From Brachybacterium equifaecis (GTDB lineage: Bacteria; Actinomycetota; Actinomycetes; Actinomycetales; Dermabacteraceae), in assembly GCF_023509525.1 (NCBI RefSeq), contig NZ_JAKNCJ010000012.1:1-57229 (forward strand): a DNA stretch of 57,229 nt. The letters run 5' to 3'. The notes under the pieces were generated by a model that saw nothing but the letters and a program-made list of their open reading frames with translations, was not told the DNA's origin and did not search any database. Of the stretch, positions 1 to 9,634 are shown in pieces. Positions within the stretch are counted from its first letter, which is position 1; each line of letters opens with the position of its first letter. A program made the position numbers and the translations under genes.

Positions 1-123
1 GCCGCGCTCGAGGTCTGGAACCTGCACTACAACTATCACCGTCCCCACGGCACGCACGGCGGACAACCGCCAGCTTCCGCGACGCCGGCACGTGTCAACA
101 ACGTCCTGGCCTCGTACAGCTAG
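1..123 (+). CDS. IS481-like transposase, C-terminal end (partial)
   Basis: The frame is open from the first base of the window and stops at TAG 121-123, giving 40 residues. They contain the W-N-x-x-Y-N-Y-x-R-P-H-G sequence followed by G-G-Q-P-P-A, typical of the end of the DDE integrase core in IS481-type transposases. The rest of the gene lies outside the window. I could not identify a terminal inverted repeat just after the stop, so the element boundary is not defined. It may have brought in or flanked the RHS locus that follows. Confidence 0.75.
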   Translation, partial: AALEVWNLHYNYHRPHGTHGGQPPASATPARVNNVLASYS

Positions 124-336
124 GTCTCCGACCCTGCAGGTTCTGCGGAAGGCCGCCCGTTCTGCTGGTAGAGGTGCAAGCCTTGGGCTCCCAACTTCGC
201 CCAGTCCCGACCCATGATCTGACCAAAGTTTGAGAATCGCATGCGCGGAGACTGAACTCGCTGTAGGGTCACTCCAATCTCCGGCTTCGGAGGGGTGGAG
301 CGGCCGTGTGGCCGCCGGTGGGCGAAGGAGCCTGCG

Positions 337-3300
337 ATGTTCTTCCCTGTTCTCCGTGGTCGGCCTCTGTTCTGGATCTCCTGGTGCGTGAGCGTGCTGC
401 TCGTGGGCGCGTTCATGGGCGTTGCGGCATTGAGTCCTGCCCGCGCGGAAGGTCCGGCGGCGCCGCCCGCAGCTCCTGCGGCTCCCGCCCCGCCGGAGCT
501 CGTCGACTTCCCGTCCGCCCGGGTGCAGGCGAAGGCCACGGGGAAGAAGGTTGAGGTCACCGCAGAGAAGACGGACACGTCCTCGACGTGGGTGAATCCC
601 GATGGCACGGTGACGACGGAGCAGTTCTCGGCTCCCGTGCGCTTCCAGGACGAAGCCGGCACCTGGCAGAGCGTCGACACGACGCTGGTGAAGCAGTCGG
701 ACGGCACGATCGAGCCGAAGAGCGTGGATGGCGGCGTGGAGCTCGCTCCTGCTGTGGCGGGCGCGGAGGGTGACCCGGCCGAGGTCGCGTCCCTGGAGGC
801 GCCGGATGATGCCCCGTGGAGCGTCGCGCTCGGGTGGGAAGGAAAGCTGGGGGCACCTGCCCTCAAGGGGTCCACTGCGACGTACCCCAATGCGTGGCCG
901 GGTATCGATCTGACGGTTCGGGCATCGCGTGACGGGTTCGAGCAGTCGTTCGTCGTCAAGGACCGTGCCTCGGCGGAGGCTTTCGCGAGCACGCAGACGG
1001 GCCCGACGGTCCTATGGGAGCTTCCGATCCTGGCGCAAGGCGTGAATGCCCGCGAAGTGGATGGGGAGCGGATCGAGTTCGTCGACCGCAACGGCGCAGT
1101 CGTCTCGACGTTCGAGGCTCCCATGGCGTGGGATGCGAAGGTCGATCCGGCCTCGCGGGAGCACGTGAACCATGCGGCGATGGGGGTCGCGATCACGAGC
1201 CAAGGCGATGGTGTTGTGACCTTGGGGCTCACCGTGGATCGAGGCTGGCTGCTCGCGTCCGATCGTCATTTCCCGGTGACCATCGACCCTGTCTACGCAG
1301 CAGCGTCGGCGACGGCGACGTTCGATGCCTACGTGCAGTCGGGCATCACCGCTGATCGTTCGAGCGAGCAGGAGCTGAAAGTCGGGACGTATGACGGCTC
1401 GACCGTCGCGCGGTCCTTCGTCGGTATCCCGAATGCGCAGTTCCAGAACCAGCAGATCATCTCGGCGACCTTCAACGTCTACGAGACGTGGTCGTGGTCG
1501 TGCACGCCCTCCGTGCTCGAGGTCTGGAGCACCGGCCTGGCGAGCTCGTCAGTGCGGTGGACAAGCCAGCCGAACTGGATCTCGAAGGCGGGCTCCGCGA
1601 ATGTCGCCAAGGGCGGTTCGAGCGCGTGCGGTGCTGGATGGGTGAACATCGATATCACTGCGATGGCGCAGGGATGGTCCTCGAACCCGGATCCGCGGAT
1701 GACGATCGGCCTGAGGGCGGGGTCGGAGACGTCCACGAATGGCTGGAAGCGGTTCGCGTCCATGGAGTCGACCACTCCTCCGTCGGTGACGTTCACGTAC
1801 AACCGCAAGCCCGCGGCTCCTGAGATGCCGACGATCTCCGGCTCGATGCAGTTCGGTGATTCGCTCTACGTGGGCGACGCCGCTCCTACGGTCACGGCAA
1901 TCATCTCCGATCCTGACGCGAACGACGTCCGCTCGGTGATCCAGGTGTTCACAGGGACCGATGCGACGACCAAGGTCGCGGAATGCGTGACCGGCTGGGT
2001 CGCATCCGGCCAGCCAGCATCCTGCACGCTCAGCGCCCTCCCCGATGAGCGGACCCTCTATGTTCGAGCGTCTGCGCAGGATGGTAACGGCCTCTGGGCC
2101 GGGGCCGCGTCCCCGTGGCGCTCCATCAAGACCGCGCAGGCGACCCCCGTCGCCCCCTCGATCGCCTGCCCGGCCCTGACGAGCGGGAAGTGGGCAGCAG
2201 CTGTGCCCGGCTCCGACGTGGTGTGCACGGTGACCGCGCCCTCGAAGCAGGGCAACAACCAGGCCGTCCGGATCGACTACCGCGTCGATGGGCAGGCGCT
2301 CGGCACTTCCGTGGCGGTGACCCCGGGGCAGTCGTTCCAGGTGACTCTCCCGAAGGCAGAAGGCGGGCATCAAATCCGCGCCCGAGTGTTCACGGCATCC
2401 GGGAAGAGTGATGTCGGCGTATTCACCACCGGCTGGGGCGGCCCCTCCGTCATCTATCCCCAATCCCTCGCGGCCTCGAACGGGAAGTTCGCCGTCAAGG
2501 TGCTCGCACCCCCTCGCATGGCCGCAGAGACGACCGTCAGCGCGCAGATGAAGTGGCGCCCGGCCGGCACGCAGAGCGCGTGGACCAACGCGGGCAGCGC
2601 CACCAACGTGACGACCGCCCCGGGCACGGCGATCGACTTCAACACCACGTTCGATGCTGCAGCAGCCCTGGCCGCAGCGAGCAGCACCTCCCGTGGCGCA
2701 CAGCGACTGGAGTTCCAGGTGTGCTTCGCCTACTCCGGGGTCGAAGAGCTGTGCACGGGCCAGACGCGCCCGACGACGCTCGTGCGTGTTCCCCACGCCT
2801 TCGGCAGCGGATACCCCACCGCCGAGGTGGAAGCAGGCCAGGTAGCTCTCTACACCGGTGAATTCCAGGCCTCAGCGACCGACGCGACCGTGCCGGGCTA
2901 CGGCTCGGACATCACCGTCTCCCGTTCCCATCTGTCCTACACCAACACTGGGTCCGGCGGAGTGAAGGAGTGGCCTTCGGATCCGGTGACCGGAGTGTTC
3001 GGACCCGGGTTCACGGCGAACCTCGAAGGGGACAGCGCCGTCGGCCTGGCGGGACTGCAGGTGGTGGATCGCCGCAAGACCGACGCGACGCTCTCCCTCG
3101 TCGCAGAGGACGGCGATCCGCTGGTCTTCATGAACCCCGACGGCGCGCTCGGCACCCCTTCCCCGGCGACTCTGCTCCCCGCTACGGATGACACCGCTAC
3201 CTCAGGTATCACGGCCGCGATCGTCGCCGGTCCCTCAGGGCAGCTCTTGGAGGTGAAGGAGGACGACGGCACCATCACCCGGTTCATCCCAACCGCCGCC

Positions 3301-6300
3301 GCTCCCGCCCCGGATCTCGTCTGGCGCCCCCTCGAGATCGCTGAGCCGGGCCAGGTGGGAAAGACGACCTTCGGCCACGATGCGAACACGGGCGCCGTCA
3401 CCCGGATTGTCGCTCCGCTGCCGGATGGTCTCGAGGGCACGGCATGCGCGACCGCAGGCCAGCTCGCGCCGGGATGCCGCGCATTGGACCTCACATACAT
3501 CTCCGTCACGGGACCGGATGGCAAAGCTGCACAGCGGGTCTCGCAGATCTCCGCGGTGATGTTCAACCCCGCAACGGGTGCAGTCGAATCCAAGCCGATC
3601 ACCTCGTACACCTACGACTCCCTCAGCCGCCTGAGCGTCGTGACCGACGTGCGCTCCGGACTGAAGACGACGTACACCTGGGAGGGTGAGACAACGCGAA
3701 TCTCCACGATCACCCCCTCGGGGCTCGCACCCTACGAGCTGCACTACGCAGCGAACCCGGATCCCTCCGTGCCCACGCAGATGCTGAAGAACGTGCAGCG
3801 CGGGCCGCAGACGGCAGGGGCGAACAATGTGCAGCTCGCCTCGATCGTCTACAACGTCCCCGTCTCCGGCCCGGGGCTCCCTGACCTCTCGGAGAACGCC
3901 GTGGGAGCGTGGGCTCTGGAGGCGAAGACCTCCACCGAGTTCATCGGGCAGAAGCCCGTCACCGGATACGCAGTCTTCGGATCGGATCACCCCGTCTCTG
4001 CTCTCCTCGGCAGCGAGCTGACTGCGGACGACATGCAGTACGCATCCCTGCAGTACGTGAACTCCGAGGCGTACACGATCAACTCCGCGGTCTACGGGGC
4101 CGGCACGTGGAACATCACGGCCAGTCGCTACGACGCGCTCGGCAACATCACCCGGACGCTGGACGCGAAGGCGATCGCGACCATCACCTCGCGTGCTGCA
4201 ACGACCACCCCCCTCCAGGCCGGGGAGGTGGATGCGATGTCGACGCAGAGCGTCTACAACGAGGACATCAAAGACGCGGCAGGGAAGGTCCTCACTCCGA
4301 AGGGCACCCTCATCACGGACACGTACGGCCCCGCCCGCACCGTGTTGCTCGCCGATGGCACCACGAAGACGCGCGCTCGCCCGCACGTGCACACCACGTT
4401 CGATGAGAAGGCTCCGAACGGGGGCATCAACCCGGCGACGGGCGCCCCGTACCGGCTGCCGACGACCGTCGCGACCGACCTCGTGGACACTTCGCTGGTC
4501 TCGGGCCAGACCCCGCCGGCCGTCATCGAGAAGCTCTCGGTCACGACGAGCGGATACGACGCGATCGACGGGAAGCCGGCGACAGACCCCACCTCGGGGT
4601 GGGTCCTCGGGGCCGCGACCACGTCGACGGATGCGGTGGGGCGAGTGACCTCTCAGCGCTTCGATGCTCGTGGGAAGGTCGTGGAGCGCCGCCAGCCCGC
4701 TTCGAACGGCTCTGATGCGGGGACGACGCGGACGATCTTCTACACCGCGGCAGCCAACAGCGAGGATGCCGCCTGCGGGGCCAGCGCGCAGGCGAAGGCC
4801 TGGGCAGGACTGCCGTGCCGGTCGTTCCCGGCCGGACAGCCGAACCAGGGTCCCACCATGCCCGATACGCGAGTGACGGGATACGACTACTGGCTCGCAC
4901 CCACAAGCACTGTGGAGACCAGCGGCGCGGCGACACGCACCTCTCAGATCCGCTACGACGCCGCGGGGCGACCGATCTGGTCGAAGATCTCGACGGCCGG
5001 TCTTGCGGGGTCGAAGGCTCTCGATGCGACGTTCACGCAGTACAACGCCACCACGGGCCTCGTGGATGCCGTGGGAGTGTCGAACGCGGAGGGCACTGGC
5101 ATCGCCGGCGCCAAGCAGATGACCACCTACGACCTGTGGGGGAAGCCGATCAAGGAGATCAACCAGCTCGGCGACATCACCACGACGACCTATGACGACA
5201 AGGCCCGGGTGACCAGCGTCGCTGATGCGAAGGGCACAACGGCCTTCGAGTACAACGGCACCGATGCGAACGGGAAAGCCGAGCGGCGCGGCAGCGTCAC
5301 GAAGCAGACCGTGTCCCGTGCGGGCACGACGCCCCTGGTCTACACCGCGGCCTACGACGCCAACGGCGCGATGACCACCGAGAAGCTTCCTGGTGGGATC
5401 GTCGCGACACATGTCGTGGACGAGGCCGGGGAGGAAGTAGGCCTGTCGTACGCGGGTCAGGTCGCCGCGGCCGATGGTACGAAGAGCACGGGCGAGTGGT
5501 TCGCCTGGTCCCAGGTCAACGACGGCGCGGGCCGCGTGCGCACGGACTCCGCGACATACACCGTGGCGGGTACTCCGGCACCGCGTGCAGCGAGCGCGGA
5601 CAGCTTCGACCATCGGTACAGCTATGACGCTGCGGGCGCTCTGGTGAAGGTGGAGGACCGCACCGGGGCACCGGTGGCGGGCAGGACGGTCAGCCCGTTC
5701 ACGACGCGGGAGTACGCGTTCACGAAGAACGGGGCGCGAGCCTCGCTGCGGGAGTCGGTGCGGGCTGATGGGACCGCGACCGGGCGTGCGGTGGCGGGGG
5801 TGTCGCAGGATCTGGTGTACGACACGGCTGATCGTCCGGTGGGCGGGTATGTGTATGACCTGTTCGGTCGGCAGACGACGCTGCCGGCGAAGGATGCTCC
5901 GTCTCCTGCGGGCGGGGATATCGCACTGGGGTACTTCGACAACGATCTTCCGGCTTCGGTGTCCCAGGGCGGGACGTCGACGGTGTTCACGCTGGATGTC
6001 GCGAAGCGGCGTCTGGTGCAGTCGGCGACCACGGCGGGGCAGACGACCACCACCACCCGCCACTACACCGACGGTTCGGACAACCCCTCCTGGATCGAAG
6101 TTACCTCCCCAGCCGGGACGGTCTCGACGACCCGGTTCGTCTCCTCGATCTCGGGGAGTCTGGGTGCGGCGATCACCTCCGATGGGGTGACGCGGCTGGA
6201 GCTGTCGAACATCCACGGCGACATCGTGACCACCGTGGAGATCCCTGCCACCGCGCAGTCGGATGTACCGGCGACGGGGATCACGGGGTGGGCCGCGTAC

Positions 6301-6900
6301 ACGGAGTACGGGACCCCGATCGACCCGGCGCAGGCGAAGAACGTGGGGACCGCAGCGGGGTACGGGTGGATAGGTGCGAAGGGGCGCTCGACGACGGATG
6401 CGACCGCGCACCTCACGCTGATGGGGGCACGGTTCTACAATCGAACCACGGGCAGTTTCAGCGGCCCGGACCCGATTCCCGGCGCCAACTCTACGTCATT
6501 CCAATATCCTACTGATCCGATTAACGTTTGCGATGCAAGCGGCCTCAAGCCTCAAGCCTGCAATGGGATTCGTACTTTTGTTATAAGTCGATCAAAGTCG
6601 AAGACTTCAACCGGTTCGTGGCAGCCTCAGGCGCTCACGGCGGCACTTGTCAACCTCTTGTGGTCCAAATTGGGGTTCTGGTTGGCAGATTTCCAAATTC
6701 AAAGTGCCTATAAGCAGAGCAGGACAAGGACGTGGACCGAAGAGCAGTGCGCCTATGGGCGACGGGTCACGGTTCACTTTTGGGCAACAGAAGATCGCTA
6801 TAAGGCTACGTACACTACTGGCAGTGGAAATCAACCTTGGTTGGAGAAACGGCATACCTCTGTTTCGGCCTGGATAGTCCGCGGCACTTCCCATTGGTAA
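337..6900 (+). CDS. secreted RHS/YD-repeat protein with C-terminal toxin-like tip
   Basis: A 2187-residue polymorphic-toxin-type wall protein. ATG 337 is chosen because GAAGGAG lies 6-7 nt upstream; an in-frame ATG at 295 would prefix a charged stretch to the signal peptide. Order: signal peptide with hydrophobic core (about residues 8-28) ending near S-P-A-R-A; Ala/Pro linker; a DNRLRE-like domain at about 310-480 (A-T-F-D-A-Y-V...G.R.F.G); beta-sandwich regions; RHS/YD repeats from about 1070; and the RHS core-associated motif G-A-R-F-Y-N-R-T-T-G-S-F-S-G-P-D-P near nt 6424-6474. The last about 115 residues (nt 6552-6897) are unlike the rest, clearly AT-richer and not recognised; this is where RHS proteins carry exchangeable toxins. 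The family is exported and thought to act in contact-dependent competition. The toxin role is inferred from position and composition. Confidence 0.9.
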   Translation: MFFPVLRGRPLFWISWCVSVLLVGAFMGVAALSPARAEGPAAPPAAPAAPAPPELVDFPSARVQAKATGKKVEVTAEKTDTSSTWVNPDGTVTTEQFSAPVRFQDEAGTWQSVDTTLVKQSDGTIEPKSVDGGVELAPAVAGAEGDPAEVASLEAPDDAPWSVALGWEGKLGAPALKGSTATYPNAWPGIDLTVRASRDGFEQSFVVKDRASAEAFASTQTGPTVLWELPILAQGVNAREVDGERIEFVDRNGAVVSTFEAPMAWDAKVDPASREHVNHAAMGVAITSQGDGVVTLGLTVDRGWLLASDRHFPVTIDPVYAAASATATFDAYVQSGITADRSSEQELKVGTYDGSTVARSFVGIPNAQFQNQQIISATFNVYETWSWSCTPSVLEVWSTGLASSSVRWTSQPNWISKAGSANVAKGGSSACGAGWVNIDITAMAQGWSSNPDPRMTIGLRAGSETSTNGWKRFASMESTTPPSVTFTYNRKPAAPEMPTISGSMQFGDSLYVGDAAPTVTAIISDPDANDVRSVIQVFTGTDATTKVAECVTGWVASGQPASCTLSALPDERTLYVRASAQDGNGLWAGAASPWRSIKTAQATPVAPSIACPALTSGKWAAAVPGSDVVCTVTAPSKQGNNQAVRIDYRVDGQALGTSVAVTPGQSFQVTLPKAEGGHQIRARVFTASGKSDVGVFTTGWGGPSVIYPQSLAASNGKFAVKVLAPPRMAAETTVSAQMKWRPAGTQSAWTNAGSATNVTTAPGTAIDFNTTFDAAAALAAASSTSRGAQRLEFQVCFAYSGVEELCTGQTRPTTLVRVPHAFGSGYPTAEVEAGQVALYTGEFQASATDATVPGYGSDITVSRSHLSYTNTGSGGVKEWPSDPVTGVFGPGFTANLEGDSAVGLAGLQVVDRRKTDATLSLVAEDGDPLVFMNPDGALGTPSPATLLPATDDTATSGITAAIVAGPSGQLLEVKEDDGTITRFIPTAAAPAPDLVWRPLEIAEPGQVGKTTFGHDANTGAVTRIVAPLPDGLEGTACATAGQLAPGCRALDLTYISVTGPDGKAAQRVSQISAVMFNPATGAVESKPITSYTYDSLSRLSVVTDVRSGLKTTYTWEGETTRISTITPSGLAPYELHYAANPDPSVPTQMLKNVQRGPQTAGANNVQLASIVYNVPVSGPGLPDLSENAVGAWALEAKTSTEFIGQKPVTGYAVFGSDHPVSALLGSELTADDMQYASLQYVNSEAYTINSAVYGAGTWNITASRYDALGNITRTLDAKAIATITSRAATTTPLQAGEVDAMSTQSVYNEDIKDAAGKVLTPKGTLITDTYGPARTVLLADGTTKTRARPHVHTTFDEKAPNGGINPATGAPYRLPTTVATDLVDTSLVSGQTPPAVIEKLSVTTSGYDAIDGKPATDPTSGWVLGAATTSTDAVGRVTSQRFDARGKVVERRQPASNGSDAGTTRTIFYTAAANSEDAACGASAQAKAWAGLPCRSFPAGQPNQGPTMPDTRVTGYDYWLAPTSTVETSGAATRTSQIRYDAAGRPIWSKISTAGLAGSKALDATFTQYNATTGLVDAVGVSNAEGTGIAGAKQMTTYDLWGKPIKEINQLGDITTTTYDDKARVTSVADAKGTTAFEYNGTDANGKAERRGSVTKQTVSRAGTTPLVYTAAYDANGAMTTEKLPGGIVATHVVDEAGEEVGLSYAGQVAAADGTKSTGEWFAWSQVNDGAGRVRTDSATYTVAGTPAPRAASADSFDHRYSYDAAGALVKVEDRTGAPVAGRTVSPFTTREYAFTKNGARASLRESVRADGTATGRAVAGVSQDLVYDTADRPVGGYVYDLFGRQTTLPAKDAPSPAGGDIALGYFDNDLPASVSQGGTSTVFTLDVAKRRLVQSATTAGQTTTTTRHYTDGSDNPSWIEVTSPAGTVSTTRFVSSISGSLGAAITSDGVTRLELSNIHGDIVTTVEIPATAQSDVPATGITGWAAYTEYGTPIDPAQAKNVGTAAGYGWIGAKGRSTTDATAHLTLMGARFYNRTTGSFSGPDPIPGANSTSFQYPTDPINVCDASGLKPQACNGIRTFVISRSKSKTSTGSWQPQALTAALVNLLWSKLGFWLADFQIQSAYKQSRTRTWTEEQCAYGRRVTVHFWATEDRYKATYTTGSGNQPWLEKRHTSVSAWIVRGTSHW

Positions 6901-7162
6901 ACCCCTTTGTTCGATTCCGGGCTTACCCCCGAATAGGTGCACCGATGACCGAGTTTTGATTAAGCCTCTCGGAGGTGGCGCACTCGGCATTTGAGGATCG
7001 CATAGGCTTAGGGAGGCGCCGCCGCAGTGCGGGTCTCCCCATAGGCCTCCTTGGCGAATGACTACTGACACCACAAGGAGAGAGTCCCTAGGTGGCCCAT
7101 ATCTGACAAACGCGAAAGCGTGCAACCCACTACCGACCCACGTTCATTTAAAATGGAGCGAA

Positions 7163-7402
7163 ATGAAATCTTCCGAGACGGACGGCAATTATTCCCAGAG
7201 GATTCGCAGGAATATTTGGATAGCCGCCGCTGCAGCCTTGCTGATTGGTGGAGTCCTGCCGATATTGGTGCTGTTTTCGGCCTTCGGTTCACTCGGCGAC
7301 AACCCTCGCCGAGCAGAGGAACTCACCCATGTCGCCTGGCTCCTCATTGTGCTTGAATTGGTAGCCTTCGGGATATTTTTATATTTACATTTTAGGATGT
7401 AG
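7163..7402 (+). CDS. small two-TM membrane protein, candidate RHS immunity protein
   Basis: A 79-residue protein starting M-K-S-S-E-T-D-G-N-Y-S-Q, with GGAG shortly upstream of ATG 7163. The frame is open upstream to 7058, but the earlier part has no membrane-protein character. There are two hydrophobic segments: one after R-R-N-I-W rich in A/L/I, and one near the C-terminus (W-L-L-I-V-L-E-L-V-A-F-G-I-F-L-Y-L). Its AT-rich composition matches the RHS toxin tip rather than the surrounding DNA, and it is the first gene after the toxin. Position and shared composition suggest an immunity protein; no family is recognised. Confidence 0.6.
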   Translation: MKSSETDGNYSQRIRRNIWIAAAAALLIGGVLPILVLFSAFGSLGDNPRRAEELTHVAWLLIVLELVAFGIFLYLHFRM

Positions 7403-7706
7403 TTCATTGTGGGAATGATTGAGTTTCGAGATTGCATGATATTCCAGTTGTTGGCGCCGGGGCCATAGCGTCGTAGCAACATTTAAGATTGGGGGGGCTG
7501 GAGAGGTAGGGCGGGGGATGAAGCCTCCCGCAGGACTGGCGGACAACGACAAGTCAGAGATCTCAACCGGCGCCTAGCGCGGCTAGGTGAACAGCGTGAT
7601 GATGCGCATGTCTTGCCCGGTGGTCGGGAGACTCACGCCGATGTAGAAGGCCCGGCGCATCCAGATCACACCGCAGCGCGCCGCACGGATCCGCGAGGCA
7701 GAGCAG
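7403..7706. other. intergenic stretch with no convincing gene
   Basis: About 300 bp, AT-rich at first and then GC-rich. I see no gene or clear terminator. A GATGATGCGCATGTC sequence at 7598-7612 resembles the TGCGCATGGTC element found upstream of three genes further on. Confidence 0.4.
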
Positions 7707-7991
7707 ATGCTGGGCGCCACGATCCTCGGCACCCTCGCCGGCCAGAACCACGAGCTTCGCCGCGGAGACTCGGTGATCCTCCCGGAGCGCCCGACGGAGA
7801 CGGGACGTCCCCGCTCGGCGACGTTCGCGAAGGCACTGGCCGAGCACGCTGGTCTGAAGGTTCCGAAGCTGCGCCTGTCCAAGGCAGTCCATGTCGTCCC
7901 CGACGTCGATCCTGCGCCCGAGGACGCAGAGTGGAAGTTCGTGCGGGAGAGCGCGTTCTGGACGTTCGCGAGGGGTGCCGTCCAGAGCTGA
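7707..7991 (+). CDS. hypothetical protein (possibly 5'-truncated)
   Basis: A 94-residue frame from ATG 7707 to TGA 7989-7991. The same frame continues plausibly about 20 codons upstream of the ATG (K-A-R-R-I-Q-I-T-P-Q-R-A-A-R) to a TAG, but has no earlier start codon there, so the gene may have lost its beginning. No domain is recognised. The ATG has no strong ribosome-binding site. The opposite strand is also open through part of this region, so the call is tentative. Confidence 0.4.
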   Translation: MLGATILGTLAGQNHELRRGDSVILPERPTETGRPRSATFAKALAEHAGLKVPKLRLSKAVHVVPDVDPAPEDAEWKFVRESAFWTFARGAVQS

Positions 7992-8053
7992 ACCACGGTG
8001 GATGCGGAACCAGCGGCCTCCGAGGCGCGCAGCGGACGGACTCCGGTGCGAAC

Positions 8054-8066
8054 GCGCGGGACATAG
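8054..8066 (+). promoter_or_regulatory. GCGCGGNACAT start-associated motif
   Basis: GCGCGGGACATAG; exactly 8 nt separate ACAT from ATG 8073. One of eight copies with this exact geometry. Confidence 0.7.
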
Positions 8067-8072
8067 CAGGGC

Positions 8073-8405
8073 ATGGATCAGCCATCAGCCCCTGCCGCCG
8101 TCCCCACCCGCCGCATTAGCCTTGAGTACCACCTCCACGTCGCCCGCGGCCGCACGCGCGAGAAGTACGTGCTGCTGCGTCCCGTCGAGCTCTCGATCAT
8201 CGACGCCGCCCCCTCGGATTAGCGCTACGCAGACACGGGAGTGCGCGTGTCGCCGAGCGGCACCATCTACCGCGGAGGCCGGCTCCTGTCGGGGACCAGC
8301 GAAGAGCAGGTGCGGCATGCGACCGCAGACGGCTTCGAGCTCGAGCACGTCCTCACTCCCGGCGGGCGAGTGCTCTCGAGGAAGCTCGTGTCGGCCGGGG
8401 CCTGA
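8073..8405 (+). pseudogene. small ORF interrupted by an in-frame TAG
   Basis: ATG 8073 opens a 49-codon frame ending at TAG 8220-8222. The same frame then continues for another 60 codons to TGA 8403-8405, and its translation (R-Y-A-D-T-G-V-R-V-S-P-S-G-T-I-Y-R-G-G) looks like coding sequence. The whole would be 110 residues. The start has a perfect copy of the GCGCGGNACAT motif 8 nt upstream, so the gene was probably expressed as part of the element. The product is unknown. Alternatives are a real 49-residue protein plus a second ORF from GTG 8241 or GTG 8247, or a sequencing error at the TAG. Confidence 0.5.
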
Positions 8406-8607
8406 TCCCGGCGATCCGGTCCAGCATCGAGACCAGCGCACCGCACCCGACGGCAGTTCCTGCGCCCACGAGAATCCAGGCCGCCGCGAAGATCCCCGGA
8501 AGGGCGATCGCGCAGATGATCAGCGCGAGGCCGGCGATCGCTAAGGCCAGGGCGATGTGCGCGAGGATGCTGCGCAGACGCCGATCACGGCGCCTCGCGG
8601 AGCACAT
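8353..8607 (-). CDS. small two-TM membrane protein of the conjugation block
   Basis: An 84-residue protein starting M-C-S-A-R-R-R-D. A basic N-terminus is followed by two hydrophobic helices (I-A-L-A-L-A-I-A-G-L-A-L-I-I-C-A and P-G-I-F-A-A-A-W-I-L-V-G-A-G-T-A) and a basic tail. The start lies 11 bp after the stop of the VirB8-like gene, so it is probably the last gene of that operon. The C-terminus converges with and overlaps the broken plus-strand ORF by about 50 bp. The role is unknown; small membrane proteins of this kind are common in T4SS operons. Confidence 0.55.
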   Translation of the reverse strand: MCSARRRDRRLRSILAHIALALAIAGLALIICAIALPGIFAAAWILVGAGTAVGCGALVSMLDRIAGIRPRPTRASSRALARRE

Positions 8608-8618
8608 GCGGCCGCCGC

Positions 8619-9629
8619 TCAATCTCCGTCGCCGCCGTTGTTCTGCGCGATCGGGGTGGCCTGCACCGACTGCACCTCGTAGCGCCCGGAGTCCCCGCGC
8701 TTCCACGTCACCGTCACGTCAAAGGACCCGAAGTACGTGGGATCGTAGGCATCGACCCAGGAGCCGAAGAACTGCGCCTGCGGGTCGCCCTCGGCGGTGG
8801 CTCCGGTGAACGCCATGCCCGTGGTCTCCACGGTCATCGCGTAGCCGCCGTCGCGCGAGGCCGGCGGCTGGATCTGCATCGCGGGGCCGGTGTCCTTCAT
8901 CAGCAGGGCGAGACGTGCGGCACGGGCCTGCGGCGTCTCGCCCGGCACGTAGCGCAGCACCTCGTGTGCCACATGGTCACCGGTGGTCACCATCGCGGTC
9001 ACGTCCGTCGAGCTCATCGGAGCGACCTTGCCGTACAGCGGGCCGGGCGCGTCGACGTCGCCCAGCATCTCGGGGCCCCAGTCCAGCGCGTAGACGCGGC
9101 ATCCGCCGCCGGTGTGCCCCTCCTCGGCCGGCAGGCACTGCACGTACAGCTCGTAGAAGGCGCTGGTGCCGGTCGCACGGACCGTGAAGCGGGTCGCCTG
9201 GCCGAGCGCGTTGTCGTACGTCTCGCCGAAGGACAGATCGAACCCGGTGGCGCCGGTCAGCGGCGTGCGATCAGCGCCCTCGAGGGACGCAGCGAACTCA
9301 CCGGTCGCGAGGTCCGCGGTCGCCGCGCGCAGATCAGCGACGGACAGATCCCCGAAGGTGTCCGCGAACGCCTGCGCCACCTCCCGAGGAGCCGATGCGT
9401 CGAAGCCCGAGACGTGAGAGGGCTGCGCGGCGGGATCGGAGCTCGCCGCGTCAGGGGAGGGCTCGGCCGAGGGGGACGCGGAGGGCGTCCACTGCGCGGC
9501 CGGACCCGACGGCGCCGGCTCGACCGTGTCCTCCCCGGCGCGCAGGCCATGCAGGAGGAGCATCACGATAGCTGCGATCACCGCCGCGGCGATGACGGCG
9601 ATGACAGTGAAGCGTCCGCGGTTTCTCAT
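8619..9629 (-). CDS. membrane-anchored VirB8/TcpC-like conjugation protein
   Basis: A 336-residue protein (M-R-N-R-G-R-F-T-V-I). A single N-terminal TM segment (about 8-28) is followed by a Ser/Pro/Ala/Glu-rich linker (about 35-85) and an extracytoplasmic region of about 240 residues. The first part (R-E-V-A-Q-A-F-A-D-T-F-G-D) has the alpha-then-beta look of NTF2-like folds, as in VirB8 and TcpC proteins of Gram-positive conjugation systems. It begins 5 bp after the stop of the wall-hydrolase gene, so the two are co-transcribed. The VirB8-like assignment rests on architecture and context, not on a motif. Confidence 0.6.
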   Translation of the reverse strand: MRNRGRFTVIAVIAAAVIAAIVMLLLHGLRAGEDTVEPAPSGPAAQWTPSASPSAEPSPDAASSDPAAQPSHVSGFDASAPREVAQAFADTFGDLSVADLRAATADLATGEFAASLEGADRTPLTGATGFDLSFGETYDNALGQATRFTVRATGTSAFYELYVQCLPAEEGHTGGGCRVYALDWGPEMLGDVDAPGPLYGKVAPMSSTDVTAMVTTGDHVAHEVLRYVPGETPQARAARLALLMKDTGPAMQIQPPASRDGGYAMTVETTGMAFTGATAEGDPQAQFFGSWVDAYDPTYFGSFDVTVTWKRGDSGRYEVQSVQATPIAQNNGGDGD

Positions 9630-9634
9630 GACGA

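Noticed and set aside
3235..6411. 1058-codon open frame on the minus strand
   Set aside because: Arg/Gly-rich shadow of the RHS gene; codon bias and domains support the plus strand only.
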